From Virgibacillus subterraneus (lineage in GTDB: Bacteria; Bacillota; Bacilli; Bacillales; Amphibacillaceae), in assembly GCF_900110695.1 (NCBI RefSeq), contig NZ_FOEH01000002.1, positions 62,001 to 126,000 of the forward strand: a stretch of DNA of 64,000 nucleotides, read 5' to 3'. The notes beneath the pieces are model-generated. The model saw only the letters and a list, made by a program, of their open reading frames with translations. It searched no databases and was not told the origin of the DNA. Both the position numbers and the translations under genes were made by a program. Every line of letters starts with the position of its first letter. The stretch's first letter is position 1. Below, one piece after another: positions 8,229 through 16,506 of this stretch.

Positions 8229-9269
8229 ATGAGTGAAAAATTTGAAAAATGGTTAACAGAAGCTTTTCACAGACAAGCATCCGATGTGCATTTAACGATT
8301 GGGAAAGCCCCTATATTTCGCATAAATGGTAACTTGATTGAGCAGAATGAGCCAAAGCTTAGGCCATCTGATACGCAACAAATTGTAAAGGCAATTATTC
8401 CAAATGATCTTTTGCAATGGCTGGAGGAGAAACGCGAGCTAGATTTCTCTTATGGAATTAGTGGAGTTTCAAGGTTTCGGATTAATGCATTTTATCAACG
8501 CAATCAGTTGTCATTGGCAATTCGAATTGTTCCAACTAGCATCCCATCAATTGAGGAACTACATCTCCCAAATATTACCAAGGAAATCATACACAAGCCA
8601 CAGGGACTAGTGCTTGTAACAGGGCCAACCGGAAGTGGCAAGAGTACGACGCTTGCTTCCATGATTCATCATATAAACCAAACAATGCAAAAACATATTA
8701 TTACTTTAGAAGATCCGATTGAATATATGCATACACACAACAAGTCAGTTATTGACCAACGAGAGATTGGTTTTGACACAAATAGCTTTGTTAATGGACT
8801 CAGAGCAAGCCTGCGACAAGATCCTGATGTAATATTAGTTGGGGAAATGCGTGACTTGGAAACAATCTCAACTGCGATTACTGCTGCAGAAACAGGGCAT
8901 TTAGTTTTAGGTACCCTCCATACAACAGATGCAGTATCAACAATCGAAAGGATTATTGATGTATTTCCATCTGAGCAGCAAATGCAAATACGTATTCAAT
9001 TATCATCAATTTTAAAAGCTATAATTTCTCAGCAGTTACTGGTAACAAGGGACAATACGGGGCGTCGTGCAGTAACGGAAGTTCTTATTAATACACCCGC
9101 TGTTAAAAACTTAATTCGCAATGAAAAACTGCATCAAGTTCAAAATGTACTGCAAACATCGAAAGAACAAGGGATGCACACGCTTGAAATGGATCTAAAA
9201 AGGTTACTTAAAGAAGACCAAATATCTTATGAAGCTGCGGCTCCTTTTATGCAGGAAGGGGGTTTTTAA
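8229..9269 (+). CDS. pilT: PilT-type pilus retraction ATPase
   Basis: 346 residues, the normal PilT size, with no N-terminal MshEN domain and no zinc Cys motif. It has the PilT opening A-S-D-V-H-L-T, Walker A G-P-T-G-S-G-K-S-T-T, Walker B G-E-M-R-D-L-E-T and the H-L-V-L-G-T-L-H-T box. The retention of a dedicated retraction motor is what separates a twitching-type pilus from a simple competence pseudopilus. The gene starts 12 bases after pilB, with AGGGGG before the ATG. Confidence 0.93.
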   Translation: MSEKFEKWLTEAFHRQASDVHLTIGKAPIFRINGNLIEQNEPKLRPSDTQQIVKAIIPNDLLQWLEEKRELDFSYGISGVSRFRINAFYQRNQLSLAIRIVPTSIPSIEELHLPNITKEIIHKPQGLVLVTGPTGSGKSTTLASMIHHINQTMQKHIITLEDPIEYMHTHNKSVIDQREIGFDTNSFVNGLRASLRQDPDVILVGEMRDLETISTAITAAETGHLVLGTLHTTDAVSTIERIIDVFPSEQQMQIRIQLSSILKAIISQQLLVTRDNTGRRAVTEVLINTPAVKNLIRNEKLHQVQNVLQTSKEQGMHTLEMDLKRLLKEDQISYEAAAPFMQEGGF

Positions 9270-9272
9270 TTA

Positions 9273-10469
9273 ATGAACTATCTATATAGCGGAAAACGCA
9301 CATCTGGCCAAAAAGCAAAGGGAAAAATTGTGGCCGATTCAAAAAAAGATGCGCTATTATGGTTAGAGAAGGATGGTTTCATAGTAATTGAAATAGCTGA
9401 GACGAAATCATGGAATAAGGATTTATTTATTAATAAAAGAGTTAAAAATAAGGATTTTGTTATTTTTCTTAGGCAATATGCAACATTGATTCATGCAGGT
9501 ATATCGATTTCAGAAGCCACGAAGACGATGTCCAGGCAAACTGACAATTATGCATTAAGACAAGCACTGACAGCTATTGATAAACATCTTGACCAGGGAC
9601 AGGCACTTTCAAAAGCGGTTGAGCGTCACCCAAAAGTCTTTCCATCTCTACTCGTCAACATGATCCGCGCTGGGGAGGCCAGTGGCAAACTTGATGACAT
9701 ATTAAACCAGATGGCTGATTATTATGAGAAAGAATATCGCAATAAACAGAAGGTGGTTTCAGCTCTACTTTATCCTAGTGTTGTAGGAGTTATTACGCTT
9801 TTATTAAGTATGTTCTTACTCGTATTTATTGTTCCTCAATTTGTAGGTATGTTTAATTCTTTTGGTGAAGAGATTCCAGCGTATACCCAATTTATTTTAA
9901 ACCTTAGTGATAAGGTTGTTGCTTTTTGGTGGGTGCTTATTGCCCTAGCTGTGTTAGGTATTGCTATTTATAAGTATCTGTTGAAGAATGATGCGTTTGT
10001 TTACCGTGTCGATAAGGTTAAAATGAAGTTTCCTTTTTTAGGTGTGCTTGCTCATAAAGGTGTGTTGGTTCGTATGACACAAACGTTGAGTACTTTAGTA
10101 AATAGTTCTGTACCAATCTTACAATCGGTGGAAATTACCGAAAAAGTCGTTGGGAATCGTGTGATTCAAGATGTATTAAAGCAATCCCGGAAGTCGATGG
10201 AAGTAGGAGAATCGATCACTATTCCTATGAAGGGACACTGGGCATTTCCGGTTTTAGTCGTTCAAATGATCCAGATTGGTGAACAGACGGGGACTTTAGA
10301 CAATATGCTGTCAAAAGCTGCAGCATTTTACGAAGAGGAAGTTGAACAATTGTCGAATCGAATCAAAACATTAATCGAGCCACTCATGATTATTGTCCTG
10401 ACGGTAATTGTAGGTAGCATTATTACAGCAGTTATTATTCCAATGTTTTCTTTATTTGAAAATATCTAG
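9273..10469 (+). CDS. pilC: PilC/GspF-type inner-membrane platform protein
   Basis: 398 residues with two repeated GspF (T2SSF) domains: one around 70-190 (F-L-R-Q-Y-A-T-L-I-H-A-G-I-S-I) and one around 270-390 (R-M-T-Q-T-L-S-T-L-V-N-S-S-V-P-I). Each ends in hydrophobic helices, three membrane segments in all. PilC couples the PilB and PilT motors to the growing pilus. It follows pilT by three bases, with AGGAAGGGGG upstream. The operon's first transcript probably ends or weakens after it, as a 175-base gap precedes the pilin. Confidence 0.93.
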   Translation: MNYLYSGKRTSGQKAKGKIVADSKKDALLWLEKDGFIVIEIAETKSWNKDLFINKRVKNKDFVIFLRQYATLIHAGISISEATKTMSRQTDNYALRQALTAIDKHLDQGQALSKAVERHPKVFPSLLVNMIRAGEASGKLDDILNQMADYYEKEYRNKQKVVSALLYPSVVGVITLLLSMFLLVFIVPQFVGMFNSFGEEIPAYTQFILNLSDKVVAFWWVLIALAVLGIAIYKYLLKNDAFVYRVDKVKMKFPFLGVLAHKGVLVRMTQTLSTLVNSSVPILQSVEITEKVVGNRVIQDVLKQSRKSMEVGESITIPMKGHWAFPVLVVQMIQIGEQTGTLDNMLSKAAAFYEEEVEQLSNRIKTLIEPLMIIVLTVIVGSIITAVIIPMFSLFENI

Positions 10470-10644
10470 TAAACTTGGTAGATTTTTGTCTGAAATTGAA
10501 TTATAGTGTATATAGAAGGTAGTAGGATGCGATGATAAATTACCTGTATTTTGGGCACTTTGGTAGTTTGGAGTAAGTAGTGCAACCGGCCAGCAAAATT
10601 TAATAGACTTTATATCTTATATATTAAGAGGGGCGGGGATTTTT
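10470..10644 (+). promoter_or_regulatory. leader and possible promoter of the major pilin gene
   Basis: 175 bases without a gene. A weak sigma-A candidate is TTGTCT, a 17-base spacer, then TATATA in the first 50 bases. The rest is a leader of about 120 bases that matches no riboswitch I know; I looked for c-di-GMP motifs and saw none. It ends in the strong ribosome site AGGGGCGGGG. Confidence 0.35.
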
Positions 10645-11010
10645 ATGCTAGAACTCATAAAAAAATTGATAAAGAAAGAAAAGGGGTTTACCCTTGTTGA
10701 ACTGTTGGCGGTTATTGCAATTTTGGCAATTATTGTTGCTATAGCAGTACCGACAATTGGGAATGTTATTGGTGACTCCGAAAAAAAGGCACATGAGGCA
10801 AATGTAGAATTGATTGAAAATGCTGCAAGGTTAGCAGATGTTAGTGGTGATTATGATACGGATGGAACTATAACGGTGTCACAACTAGTGGGAAAAGGGT
10901 ATCTAGAGGAAACTCCTAAAGTTCCAGGAACAGAAACCGAATATTCTGGTTCTGTTACTAAAAATGAGAATGGGACATTCAATTATGACGGAGATGAAAG
11001 TGTTGACTGA
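10645..11010 (+). CDS. major type IV pilin (prepilin)
   Basis: 121 residues. Class III signal K-K-E-K-G then F-T-L-V-E-L-L-A-V-I-A-I-L-A-I, with cleavage after Gly15 and Glu at +5. The mature form is about 106 residues: hydrophobic helix, then an amphipathic helix (A-N-V-E-L-I-E-N-A-A) and a short acidic, Cys-free, Asp/Gly-rich globular part. Compact Gram-positive pilins and ComGC look alike; the context with PilT/PilM-O favours a pilus subunit. It has its own leader, a strong ribosome site, and a hairpin right after it, the usual layout for an abundant subunit. Confidence 0.85.
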   Translation: MLELIKKLIKKEKGFTLVELLAVIAILAIIVAIAVPTIGNVIGDSEKKAHEANVELIENAARLADVSGDYDTDGTITVSQLVGKGYLEETPKVPGTETEYSGSVTKNENGTFNYDGDESVD

Positions 11011-11045
11011 AAACAATATGATATAAAATGAATTTAATTATAATC

Positions 11046-11076
11046 TACGCCTTGCACCATATAGTTGCAGGGCGTA
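11046..11076 (+). terminator. hairpin between major pilin and pilD
   Basis: TACGCCTTGCA ... TGCAGGGCGTA pairs over 11 positions with one G-U. It is followed by TTCTTCAATTT rather than a pure T-run, so it is likely a partial terminator that keeps pilin mRNA above pilD-pilMNO mRNA. Confidence 0.65.
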
Positions 11077-11120
11077 TTCTTCAATTTAGAGTTTCTAGAT
11101 TGTAACAAGGAGCCACGCTA

Positions 11121-11873
11121 ATGGACATTCTGCTAATATTCTTCTTCCTCCTAGGCCTAATCTTTGGCTCATTTTTCAATGTTGTCGGATTGCGTCTGCC
11201 AGAAAATATACCGTTCGCAAACGACCGTTCAATTTGCCCCCATTGTAAACATCAATTGTCATGGTTTGAGAATATACCGATTATTTCATTTGTTATCCAA
11301 GGGGCAAAATGTCGCCACTGTAAAAAAGAGATTTCGTTTATTTACCCTGTGATTGAATTGTTTACAGGTATTCTATTTGCATTAAGCTACTCTTTATTAG
11401 GATTAAATTTAGAAATAATCACAGCGATACTATTGATTTCAATGCTCATGATTATACTAGTGTCCGACATAACCTATATGTTAATCCCGAATAGAGTCCT
11501 CCTCTTCTTTCTGCCATTATTCATTATCATCCGTATTATCCAGCCGCTAAATCCATGGTGGTCATCCATTCTTGGTGTTATAATCGGAATTACAATCCTT
11601 GCATTGATTATAATAATAAGTCGTGGTGGAATGGGCGCGGGAGATATGAAACTTTTCGGTATCTTAGGTATTATTTTAGGAGTTGATAAGGTATTACTGG
11701 CGTTTTTCCTTTCCTGTATGATAGGTGCAATTATCGGAATGATGCTGCTTCTTTTCAGGGTAATTGAGCGAAATCAGCCAGTTCCTTTTGGTCCATATAT
11801 TGTTGCAGCTACGCTCATTACATTTTTTTACGGAGAACTTCTATTAAACTGGTATTTCAATTTATTCTTGTAA
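11121..11873 (+). CDS. pilD: prepilin peptidase / N-methyltransferase
   Basis: 250 residues, about eight membrane segments. Near residues 35-65 two C-x2-C pairs (C-P-H-C and C-R-H-C) form the zinc-binding methyltransferase loop. The two catalytic aspartates are in S-D-I-T-Y-M-L-I-P and G-x-G-D-x-K (G-M-G-A-G-D-M-K). It cleaves and N-methylates the prepilins of this locus. It is distinct from the competence peptidase ComC usually found next to folC. The ribosome site AAGGAG precedes the ATG. Confidence 0.93.
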   Translation: MDILLIFFFLLGLIFGSFFNVVGLRLPENIPFANDRSICPHCKHQLSWFENIPIISFVIQGAKCRHCKKEISFIYPVIELFTGILFALSYSLLGLNLEIITAILLISMLMIILVSDITYMLIPNRVLLFFLPLFIIIRIIQPLNPWWSSILGVIIGITILALIIIISRGGMGAGDMKLFGILGIILGVDKVLLAFFLSCMIGAIIGMMLLLFRVIERNQPVPFGPYIVAATLITFFYGELLLNWYFNLFL

Positions 11874-11885
11874 GCAGGTGATAGT

Positions 11886-12794
11886 TTGGGGATTATGAAT
11901 ATTGGAAGAGTAAATATTGTTATTACAAATCGTGTATTGCGTTATACATATCATAAAAGCACATCTATTGATGGGCTTGTAGAACATGGAGAAGTAGAGT
12001 TGCCAAAAGGTACAATTCAGGATGGGAAAATTAACAACAAGCCTGTTCTTTTGGGAATTATAAACCAACTTGTCCGTGAACACAATTGGAAACGTAAAAA
12101 GCTTAATTTTGCCGTTCCGGATGATACAGTTGTTATCCGCCAATTACAAATCCCAGCGTCACTAACCAAACAGGAGGCAATGGGGTATGTAGAAACGCAA
12201 ATTGGTAATAGTTTCTATTTGCCATTTGCAAATCCTGCAATAGCAATTGAGTTCCTAGACGTTGATGAGGCAAATAGAAACATTCTGCTATTTGCTTATC
12301 CAAAAGAAAAATTAACATCATTTGAAGTGATTTTTGAAGAGGCGGGTCTAAAACCGACAGTTGCTGATCTTACTTCGCTGTCTGTTTATCGTTATTATTA
12401 TTTGTCGAATTATAAAGAGAGAAAAGATCATGTTTTACATGTACACTGGAATCACGATGCACTTGTTTTAACTGTATTTCAAAATGACCAAGCAATCTTC
12501 ACCAGGTATTTGAAAAAAGATGCTGTTGAAGAAGTAAACGAAGAATTAGCAGTGCAGATAATCAATGAGTATATTATAGAAGTTAATAGAATAATAGACT
12601 TTTATCATTATTCGATAACAAAAGGTGAGGCCCAGGTAGGTCAGATACTATTATCTGGCGATTTCCCTTTTCTATCAAAAGCATACACAAGTCTTTCTGC
12701 AGCAGTAACGATACCAATACATAGTTTTAAAGGTGAAGAGTTGCCGGTTAAATATATCGATGTTCTAGGTTTAGCGCTGAAACAAGATTCGTAA
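11886..12794 (+). CDS. pilM: PilM-like actin-fold pilus assembly protein
   Basis: 302 residues with the PilM layout: an N-terminal G-x-x-N-I-G-R-V-N segment, then a central domain containing V-A-D-L-T-S-L-S, and a C-terminal I-L-L-S-G-D-F stretch as in FtsA/PilM-type ATPase folds. PilM is cytosolic and binds the N-terminus of PilN. TTG 11886 with GCAGGTG just before it is taken; ATG 11895 is an alternative with a weak site. Family call rests on fold-like motifs and on PilN/PilO following directly. Confidence 0.8.
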   Translation: MGIMNIGRVNIVITNRVLRYTYHKSTSIDGLVEHGEVELPKGTIQDGKINNKPVLLGIINQLVREHNWKRKKLNFAVPDDTVVIRQLQIPASLTKQEAMGYVETQIGNSFYLPFANPAIAIEFLDVDEANRNILLFAYPKEKLTSFEVIFEEAGLKPTVADLTSLSVYRYYYLSNYKERKDHVLHVHWNHDALVLTVFQNDQAIFTRYLKKDAVEEVNEELAVQIINEYIIEVNRIIDFYHYSITKGEAQVGQILLSGDFPFLSKAYTSLSAAVTIPIHSFKGEELPVKYIDVLGLALKQDS

Positions 12795-12803
12795 AGGGGA
12801 GTA

Positions 12804-13349
12804 ATGATGAATACAGAAATAAACTTTCTTGAAAAACAACCTAAAAAATATATTGCTCCCCTTGTATTAGGCATTGTGTGTATTCTATTACTTGCTTGTG
12901 CAATTGCTGTATTTCTGGTTCAAAAAAATACCTATGAGAATCAAATAGAAGTTAAAAAAAATAAGGCATCGCAATTAGAAACACAATTACTTGAGCAACA
13001 AGATGAATTTGCAGAAGAACAAAAACTTCAAGAACTGCAGCAAGAAGTAGTTGCTTTAAAAGCTGAAAAGATTCCTAATGTAATTTTATATAAAGAGATG
13101 CTTGCCTTTCTGTCGTCATCTGAACAGTTACTTAGTTATGATTATACAAGCGTAAATCAGCTTATTATTGATGCGGAATTTGTAACCCTTAAAGATGTCT
13201 CAATCTATGTGAACAAATTATTGAAACAGGATTATGTCAAAGATACAGAATTAACTAGTGTGAGCAAAATGAAGACATCATATCAAGCAACCCTAACTAT
13301 AAGTTTGGATAGTGAAATTTTAGTAAAGGAGCTTGGTGAAAATGATTAA
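12804..13349 (+). CDS. pilN: PilN-like alignment-complex protein
   Basis: 181 residues: a short cytosolic tail beginning N-T-E-I-N-F-L-E-K (PilN proteins carry I-N-L-L-P there, bound by PilM), one membrane helix at about 18-40, then coiled coil and a small ferredoxin-like domain outside. ATG 12804 or 12807 both fit the AAAGGGGA ribosome site. It is followed by the overlapping pilO gene. With PilM and PilO it should form the inner-membrane alignment complex linking the motor and the pilus. Confidence 0.75.
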   Translation: MMNTEINFLEKQPKKYIAPLVLGIVCILLLACAIAVFLVQKNTYENQIEVKKNKASQLETQLLEQQDEFAEEQKLQELQQEVVALKAEKIPNVILYKEMLAFLSSSEQLLSYDYTSVNQLIIDAEFVTLKDVSIYVNKLLKQDYVKDTELTSVSKMKTSYQATLTISLDSEILVKELGEND

Positions 13350-13875
13350 TCAATGGACAAAAAAATATACTTATGCCCTAATTGGAGTTATAGTTGCTAC
13401 TTTAATTATCTATGGTATTTCTTATTTTAGTATAATTAACCCGATGCAGGCAGAAATAGATACAATGGATATGAAAGTTTCCATGTATGAAAACCAAATT
13501 ACAAAATCTGCAATTAGTGAAAACAAACCGAACGAAGAGTTTTCATCTGTTAGTTTACAAGTTCCAACAGAAAAATCACCAGATGATGTATTAGTAAACT
13601 TGGAGAACATTGCAAGCACTGCGAATGTAACAATTAATTATATTGGATCGAATATAAATGTATCGGAAATTCAGCAAGAGGATGAAGAAACGAAAAAACT
13701 TAGCGAAAATATTTATTCATTAGATGCTACCGCTGCAAATTTGGGTGATATTAATGTTTTTCTCTCTAAAGTGCTTGAAAGTGAGCGGTTAATGATAATA
13801 GATACAATCAATATACAGCAGGATGAAGACCAGGTGTTTTTAACAATATCATTTAAAACCTATTACACTGGATAG
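13342..13875 (+). CDS. pilO: PilO-like alignment-complex protein
   Basis: About 177 residues, with one membrane helix near the N-terminus (about 10-32), a coiled coil, and a small alpha/beta domain containing P-T-E-K-S-P-D-D-V-L-V-N-L. This is the PilO pattern; it pairs with PilN. ATG 13342 overlaps the pilN stop; GTG 13336 and TTG 13333 are also in frame and closer to the AAAGGAG site. Last gene of the pilus locus; a terminator follows at once. No pilP or pilQ gene is present, as expected without an outer membrane. Confidence 0.75.
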   Translation: MINQWTKKYTYALIGVIVATLIIYGISYFSIINPMQAEIDTMDMKVSMYENQITKSAISENKPNEEFSSVSLQVPTEKSPDDVLVNLENIASTANVTINYIGSNINVSEIQQEDEETKKLSENIYSLDATAANLGDINVFLSKVLESERLMIIDTINIQQDEDQVFLTISFKTYYTG

Positions 13876-13897
13876 CCTTTTTTAAGGCTATTCTTTT
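13872..13897 (+). terminator. intrinsic terminator ending the pilus operon
   Basis: ATAGCCTT-TTTT-AAGGCTAT, a perfect 8-bp stem with a T4 loop, followed by TCTTTTCTTT. Confidence 0.85.
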
Positions 13898-13898
13898 C

Positions 13899-14008
13899 TT
13901 TCTTAGCATAAGCCTAAGGCACTCGTCATTAAGGCTTGCGCTCCAGATTATAGGGGGTTAATACAACTTCATAAGAGTCCCTTTAATGAATGCCAAGTTT
14001 TCTAACTT
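13899..14008 (+). repeat. family-A repeat, copy A3 (degenerate, long form)
   Basis: It retains CTTTCTTA, GCATAAG, CATTAAGGCTTG and the tail GCCAAGTTTTCTAA, but has an extra internal stretch (...CTTCATAAGAGTCCCTTTAATGAATG). Copy A7 at 36199 carries a similar insert, so these two form a long subtype. Confidence 0.65.
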
Positions 14009-14090
14009 CCAGAACATTGTCGGACAAGTGGATTTGTAGCTGTTCTTAATAACCTAAAATCATCATAAGGTATTTTGAGGAGGGATATTT

Positions 14091-14318
14091 ATGCGTCATT
14101 ATGCGATATTACGATTATTATTAGCTGGTTTCTTTCTTTATTTTGCATGGCCTGCTATTCCAAGCGCAACATCACAGGTTGAGCTTGTTTTTTGGGGAGC
14201 GTGGTTGCTGTTTTTAGTTCTAGTGGTCGGAGCTAATTTTGCAACACTTTTACAAATTACAAAGCCACCAGTTATGGAACAGGAGAGATTAGGACATCGT
14301 CAAACGCTTAATCATTGA
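14091..14318 (+). CDS. small two-helix membrane protein, unknown function
   Basis: 75 residues with two predicted membrane segments (about 5-22 and 32-52) and a polar C-terminal tail. The ribosome site GAGGAGGG lies 9 bases before the ATG, so it is very likely translated. I do not recognise the family. It lies alone between the pilus terminator and the ytoI promoter; its last codons abut the ytoI -35 box. Confidence 0.7.
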   Translation: MRHYAILRLLLAGFFLYFAWPAIPSATSQVELVFWGAWLLFLVLVVGANFATLLQITKPPVMEQERLGHRQTLNH

Positions 14319-14343
14319 GGTTTTATTGTATCAACTGTATAAT
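14315..14343 (+). promoter_or_regulatory. sigma-A promoter of ytoI
   Basis: TTGAGG (14315-14320), a 17-base spacer, then a perfect TATAAT (14338-14343). Transcription should begin near 14350. Confidence 0.75.
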
Positions 14344-14374
14344 AATTAGTATAGTTATTGACTAGTACAGTTGA
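14331..14374. promoter_or_regulatory. inverted-repeat operator candidate at the ytoI promoter
   Basis: TCAACTGTA (14331-14339) and TACAGTTGA (14366-14374) are perfect 9-bp inverted arms, centres 35 bp apart. One arm overlaps the -10 box and the other lies downstream of the start point. YtoI itself has an N-terminal winged helix, so autoregulation is a natural guess. Confidence 0.5.
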
Positions 14375-14390
14375 AAGTCGGTGAACGGAA

Positions 14391-15698
14391 ATGACAACAA
14401 AACATGAACAGATTTTACAACATATATTATCATTGGAAATTGGACATAAAATCTCTGTGAGACAAATTGCCAAAACGTTGAATCTAAGTGAAGGTACAGC
14501 ATATCGAGCGATAAAGGATGCTGAGAATCAAGGACTGGTTAGTACCATTGAACGTGTTGGCACAATTCGGATTGAGCGTAAGAAGAAGGAAAATATTGAA
14601 CGGTTAACATTTGCTGAGGTAATCAATGTCGTTGACGGACAAGTCCTGGGTGGTCGGAAAGGGTTACACAAGACATTAAGTAAATTCGTTATTGGCGCAA
14701 TGCAGCTTGATGCCATGATGCGCTATACTGAAGCAGGGTCACTATTAATAGTAGGGAACCGCGTGAAAGCGCATGAATTAGCATTAAGTGAAGGAGCGGC
14801 TGTATTAATAACTGGTGGATTTGATACGAATGATGATATCAAGCAATTAGCTGATGAAAAAGAATTGCCTATCATGTCTACTAGTTATGATACATTCACG
14901 GTTGCAGCGATGATCAACAGAGCAATTTATGATCAATTGATTAAAAAAGAAATAGTTTTCGTAGGTGATATATATACACCATCTAACCAATCCTATTATT
15001 TATATGCTAAAGATAAATTGAAGCGGTGGTATGAATTAAACGACAAGTCAACCCATACTAGATATCCAGTGGTTGATGAAAAAGAACGTGTAGCTGGAAT
15101 GATAACGTCCAAAGATATAATTGGAAAGGATCAAAATATCTTAATTGAGAAAGTTATGACTAAAAATCCAATTGTCGTCCAGGACAAAACATCGCTAGCT
15201 TATGTTGCCCATATGATGGTTTGGGAAGGAATAGAAGTTGTCCCAGTTGTTGATGCATCCCAAAAACTTAAAGGTGTGGTGTCACGTCAGGATGTATTAA
15301 AGGCATTACAGCAAATTCAGCGTCAGCCACAAGTTGGCGAAACTATTGATGATGTAGTCTCAAGGAATTTACAGGCAATTGAGGGGGACGAGACAATTTT
15401 CCAGGCGCACGTCACCCCACAGATGACAAATCAACTTGGAACACTTTCAAATGGTGTTTTCACCGCATTAATGACAGAAGCGAGCAGCAGAGTGTTGCGA
15501 TATATTAAAAAAGGTGACTTGGTTGTTGAGAATCTCACAGTATACTTCATTAAGCCAGTACAAATAGACAGTAATTTAATAATCAAACCTGAATTATTAG
15601 AAGCAGGTAGAATTTATGCTAAAATAGATGTAGAAGTTTATAATGGAAAGAAAATGGTTGGAAAAGGACTGTTAATGGCACAATTAATTGACCGTTAA
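14391..15698 (+). CDS. ytoI: HTH-DRTGG-CBS-CBS-hotdog regulatory protein YtoI
   Basis: 435 residues in four parts: a winged helix (about 1-65, V-R-Q-I-A-K-T-L-N-L-S-E-G-T-A-Y-R), a DRTGG domain (about 70-190), a pair of CBS domains (about 195-310, including S-K-D-I-I-G-K-D and V-S-R-Q-D-V-L), and a C-terminal thioesterase-like hotdog domain (about 320-430). CBS pairs bind adenine nucleotides and hotdog domains bind acyl-CoA-like ligands, so it could link DNA binding to metabolite levels. Its ligand and targets are unknown. An inverted repeat overlaps its own promoter. Confidence 0.92.
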   Translation: MTTKHEQILQHILSLEIGHKISVRQIAKTLNLSEGTAYRAIKDAENQGLVSTIERVGTIRIERKKKENIERLTFAEVINVVDGQVLGGRKGLHKTLSKFVIGAMQLDAMMRYTEAGSLLIVGNRVKAHELALSEGAAVLITGGFDTNDDIKQLADEKELPIMSTSYDTFTVAAMINRAIYDQLIKKEIVFVGDIYTPSNQSYYLYAKDKLKRWYELNDKSTHTRYPVVDEKERVAGMITSKDIIGKDQNILIEKVMTKNPIVVQDKTSLAYVAHMMVWEGIEVVPVVDASQKLKGVVSRQDVLKALQQIQRQPQVGETIDDVVSRNLQAIEGDETIFQAHVTPQMTNQLGTLSNGVFTALMTEASSRVLRYIKKGDLVVENLTVYFIKPVQIDSNLIIKPELLEAGRIYAKIDVEVYNGKKMVGKGLLMAQLIDR

Positions 15699-16082
15699 AG
15701 AACAAAAGCGCAAGCTCGCGGTATGGACTGCGCCCACGCATCGCGGATGGGTCAACGTTGCCGCGCAAAGAGGCGATCTTAGTCGAACTTCCTTTTCCCT
15801 GAGATTAGATGAACTTGACTTATCGCCAATAATAGCGAAAGTCAAGATGAATTTTATGCTTGGAAAGCGAAAAGGGTACACGAAGAGCGTAAGCTGCCCC
15901 GCAGAACGTGGGGTAGTTCGAAGTTGCCATAGGATGTGTTGTTCTAGTCGAAATTCTTTTATTTCTTATTGTAGACACGGGGAGGGAAGTCCACTAGACG
16001 TTAGGCGCTGGCCGGTGAGTACGCCACAGGACGTGGCTGATTCGGAAATCCAGTTATCCACAGTACTTAAATTTTATAGTTT
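15699..16082 (+). repeat. family-B interspersed repeat, copy B1 (384 bp)
   Basis: It shares most of its length, inverted, with the copy at 26287-26706. It is built of hairpin modules of the kind GTTCGA..GTTGCC[loop]GGC..TTAGTCGAAC and ends TCCAGTTATCCACAG...ATTTTATAGTTTCC. GC content is clearly above the surroundings. An open frame runs through it but lacks coding features. It fills the gap between ytoI and ytpI. Confidence 0.85.
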
Positions 16083-16094
16083 CCAAGACAATGT

Positions 16095-16122
16095 AAAAAG
16101 CTGACTAAGTCTTAGTCAGCTT
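16095..16122 (-). terminator. intrinsic terminator of ytpI (minus strand)
   Basis: AAGCTGACTAAG ... CTTAGTCAGCTT, a perfect 12-bp stem with a 1-base centre. The T-run follows on the minus strand. Confidence 0.85.
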
Positions 16123-16130
16123 CTCCATTA

Positions 16131-16421
16131 TTATGCATTTATTCTTTTCCATTCTTTGCGGTAATGTTTTGTTTCTCTAAAACCTAGATTAAGCTGCAAT
16201 CCGCCTAGTACTAGAAATACAATTCCGATAAACAATGAGATTTGTGTTTGATAGAATATGTATTGGTTAACACCAAAGAAGAATAGAAAACTCCCAAGAC
16301 TTATACGCGATTTTGCGTTAAAATATGCTTGGGTTAACTTATCGCTAGTCTTCATTATAGCGACTTTGTAGTATACATAAAAAACAAGCGAGAGCACGAT
16401 GATAATTGGAAAAATAATCAT
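16131..16421 (-). CDS. ytpI: YtpI-family membrane protein
   Basis: 96 residues, three hydrophobic segments (about 2-18, 42-60, 62-82), with the family-like core F-G-V-N-Q-Y-I-F-Y-Q and a basic C-terminus. Its place between ytoI and nrnA matches B. subtilis ytpI, but here it is on the opposite strand to its neighbours. Function unknown. It ends at its own terminator and is separated from ytoI by the B1 repeat, so an inversion around the repeat is possible. Confidence 0.8.
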   Translation of the reverse strand: MIIFPIIIVLSLVFYVYYKVAIMKTSDKLTQAYFNAKSRISLGSFLFFFGVNQYIFYQTQISLFIGIVFLVLGGLQLNLGFRETKHYRKEWKRINA

Positions 16422-16506
16422 ATAATCTACTCCTAAATTTAATGTCTTTATTTATTGTAGCTTGTTTTTAAGAGTTAAGAAAGTATAAACTTTCATATTT
16501 TATGTG

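Noticed and set aside
10470-10644. c-di-GMP riboswitch before the major pilin
   Set aside because: No GEMM core or receptor sequence seen in this leader, although pilus genes are common targets.
15684-15881. Minus-strand open frame in B1
   Set aside because: Same repeat, no ribosome site, not kept in B2.
15688-16104. 138-codon open frame in the B1 repeat
   Set aside because: It overlaps the ytoI stop, runs through the hairpin modules of a repeat that also occurs inverted elsewhere, and has no ribosome site. The frame is broken in the other copies.
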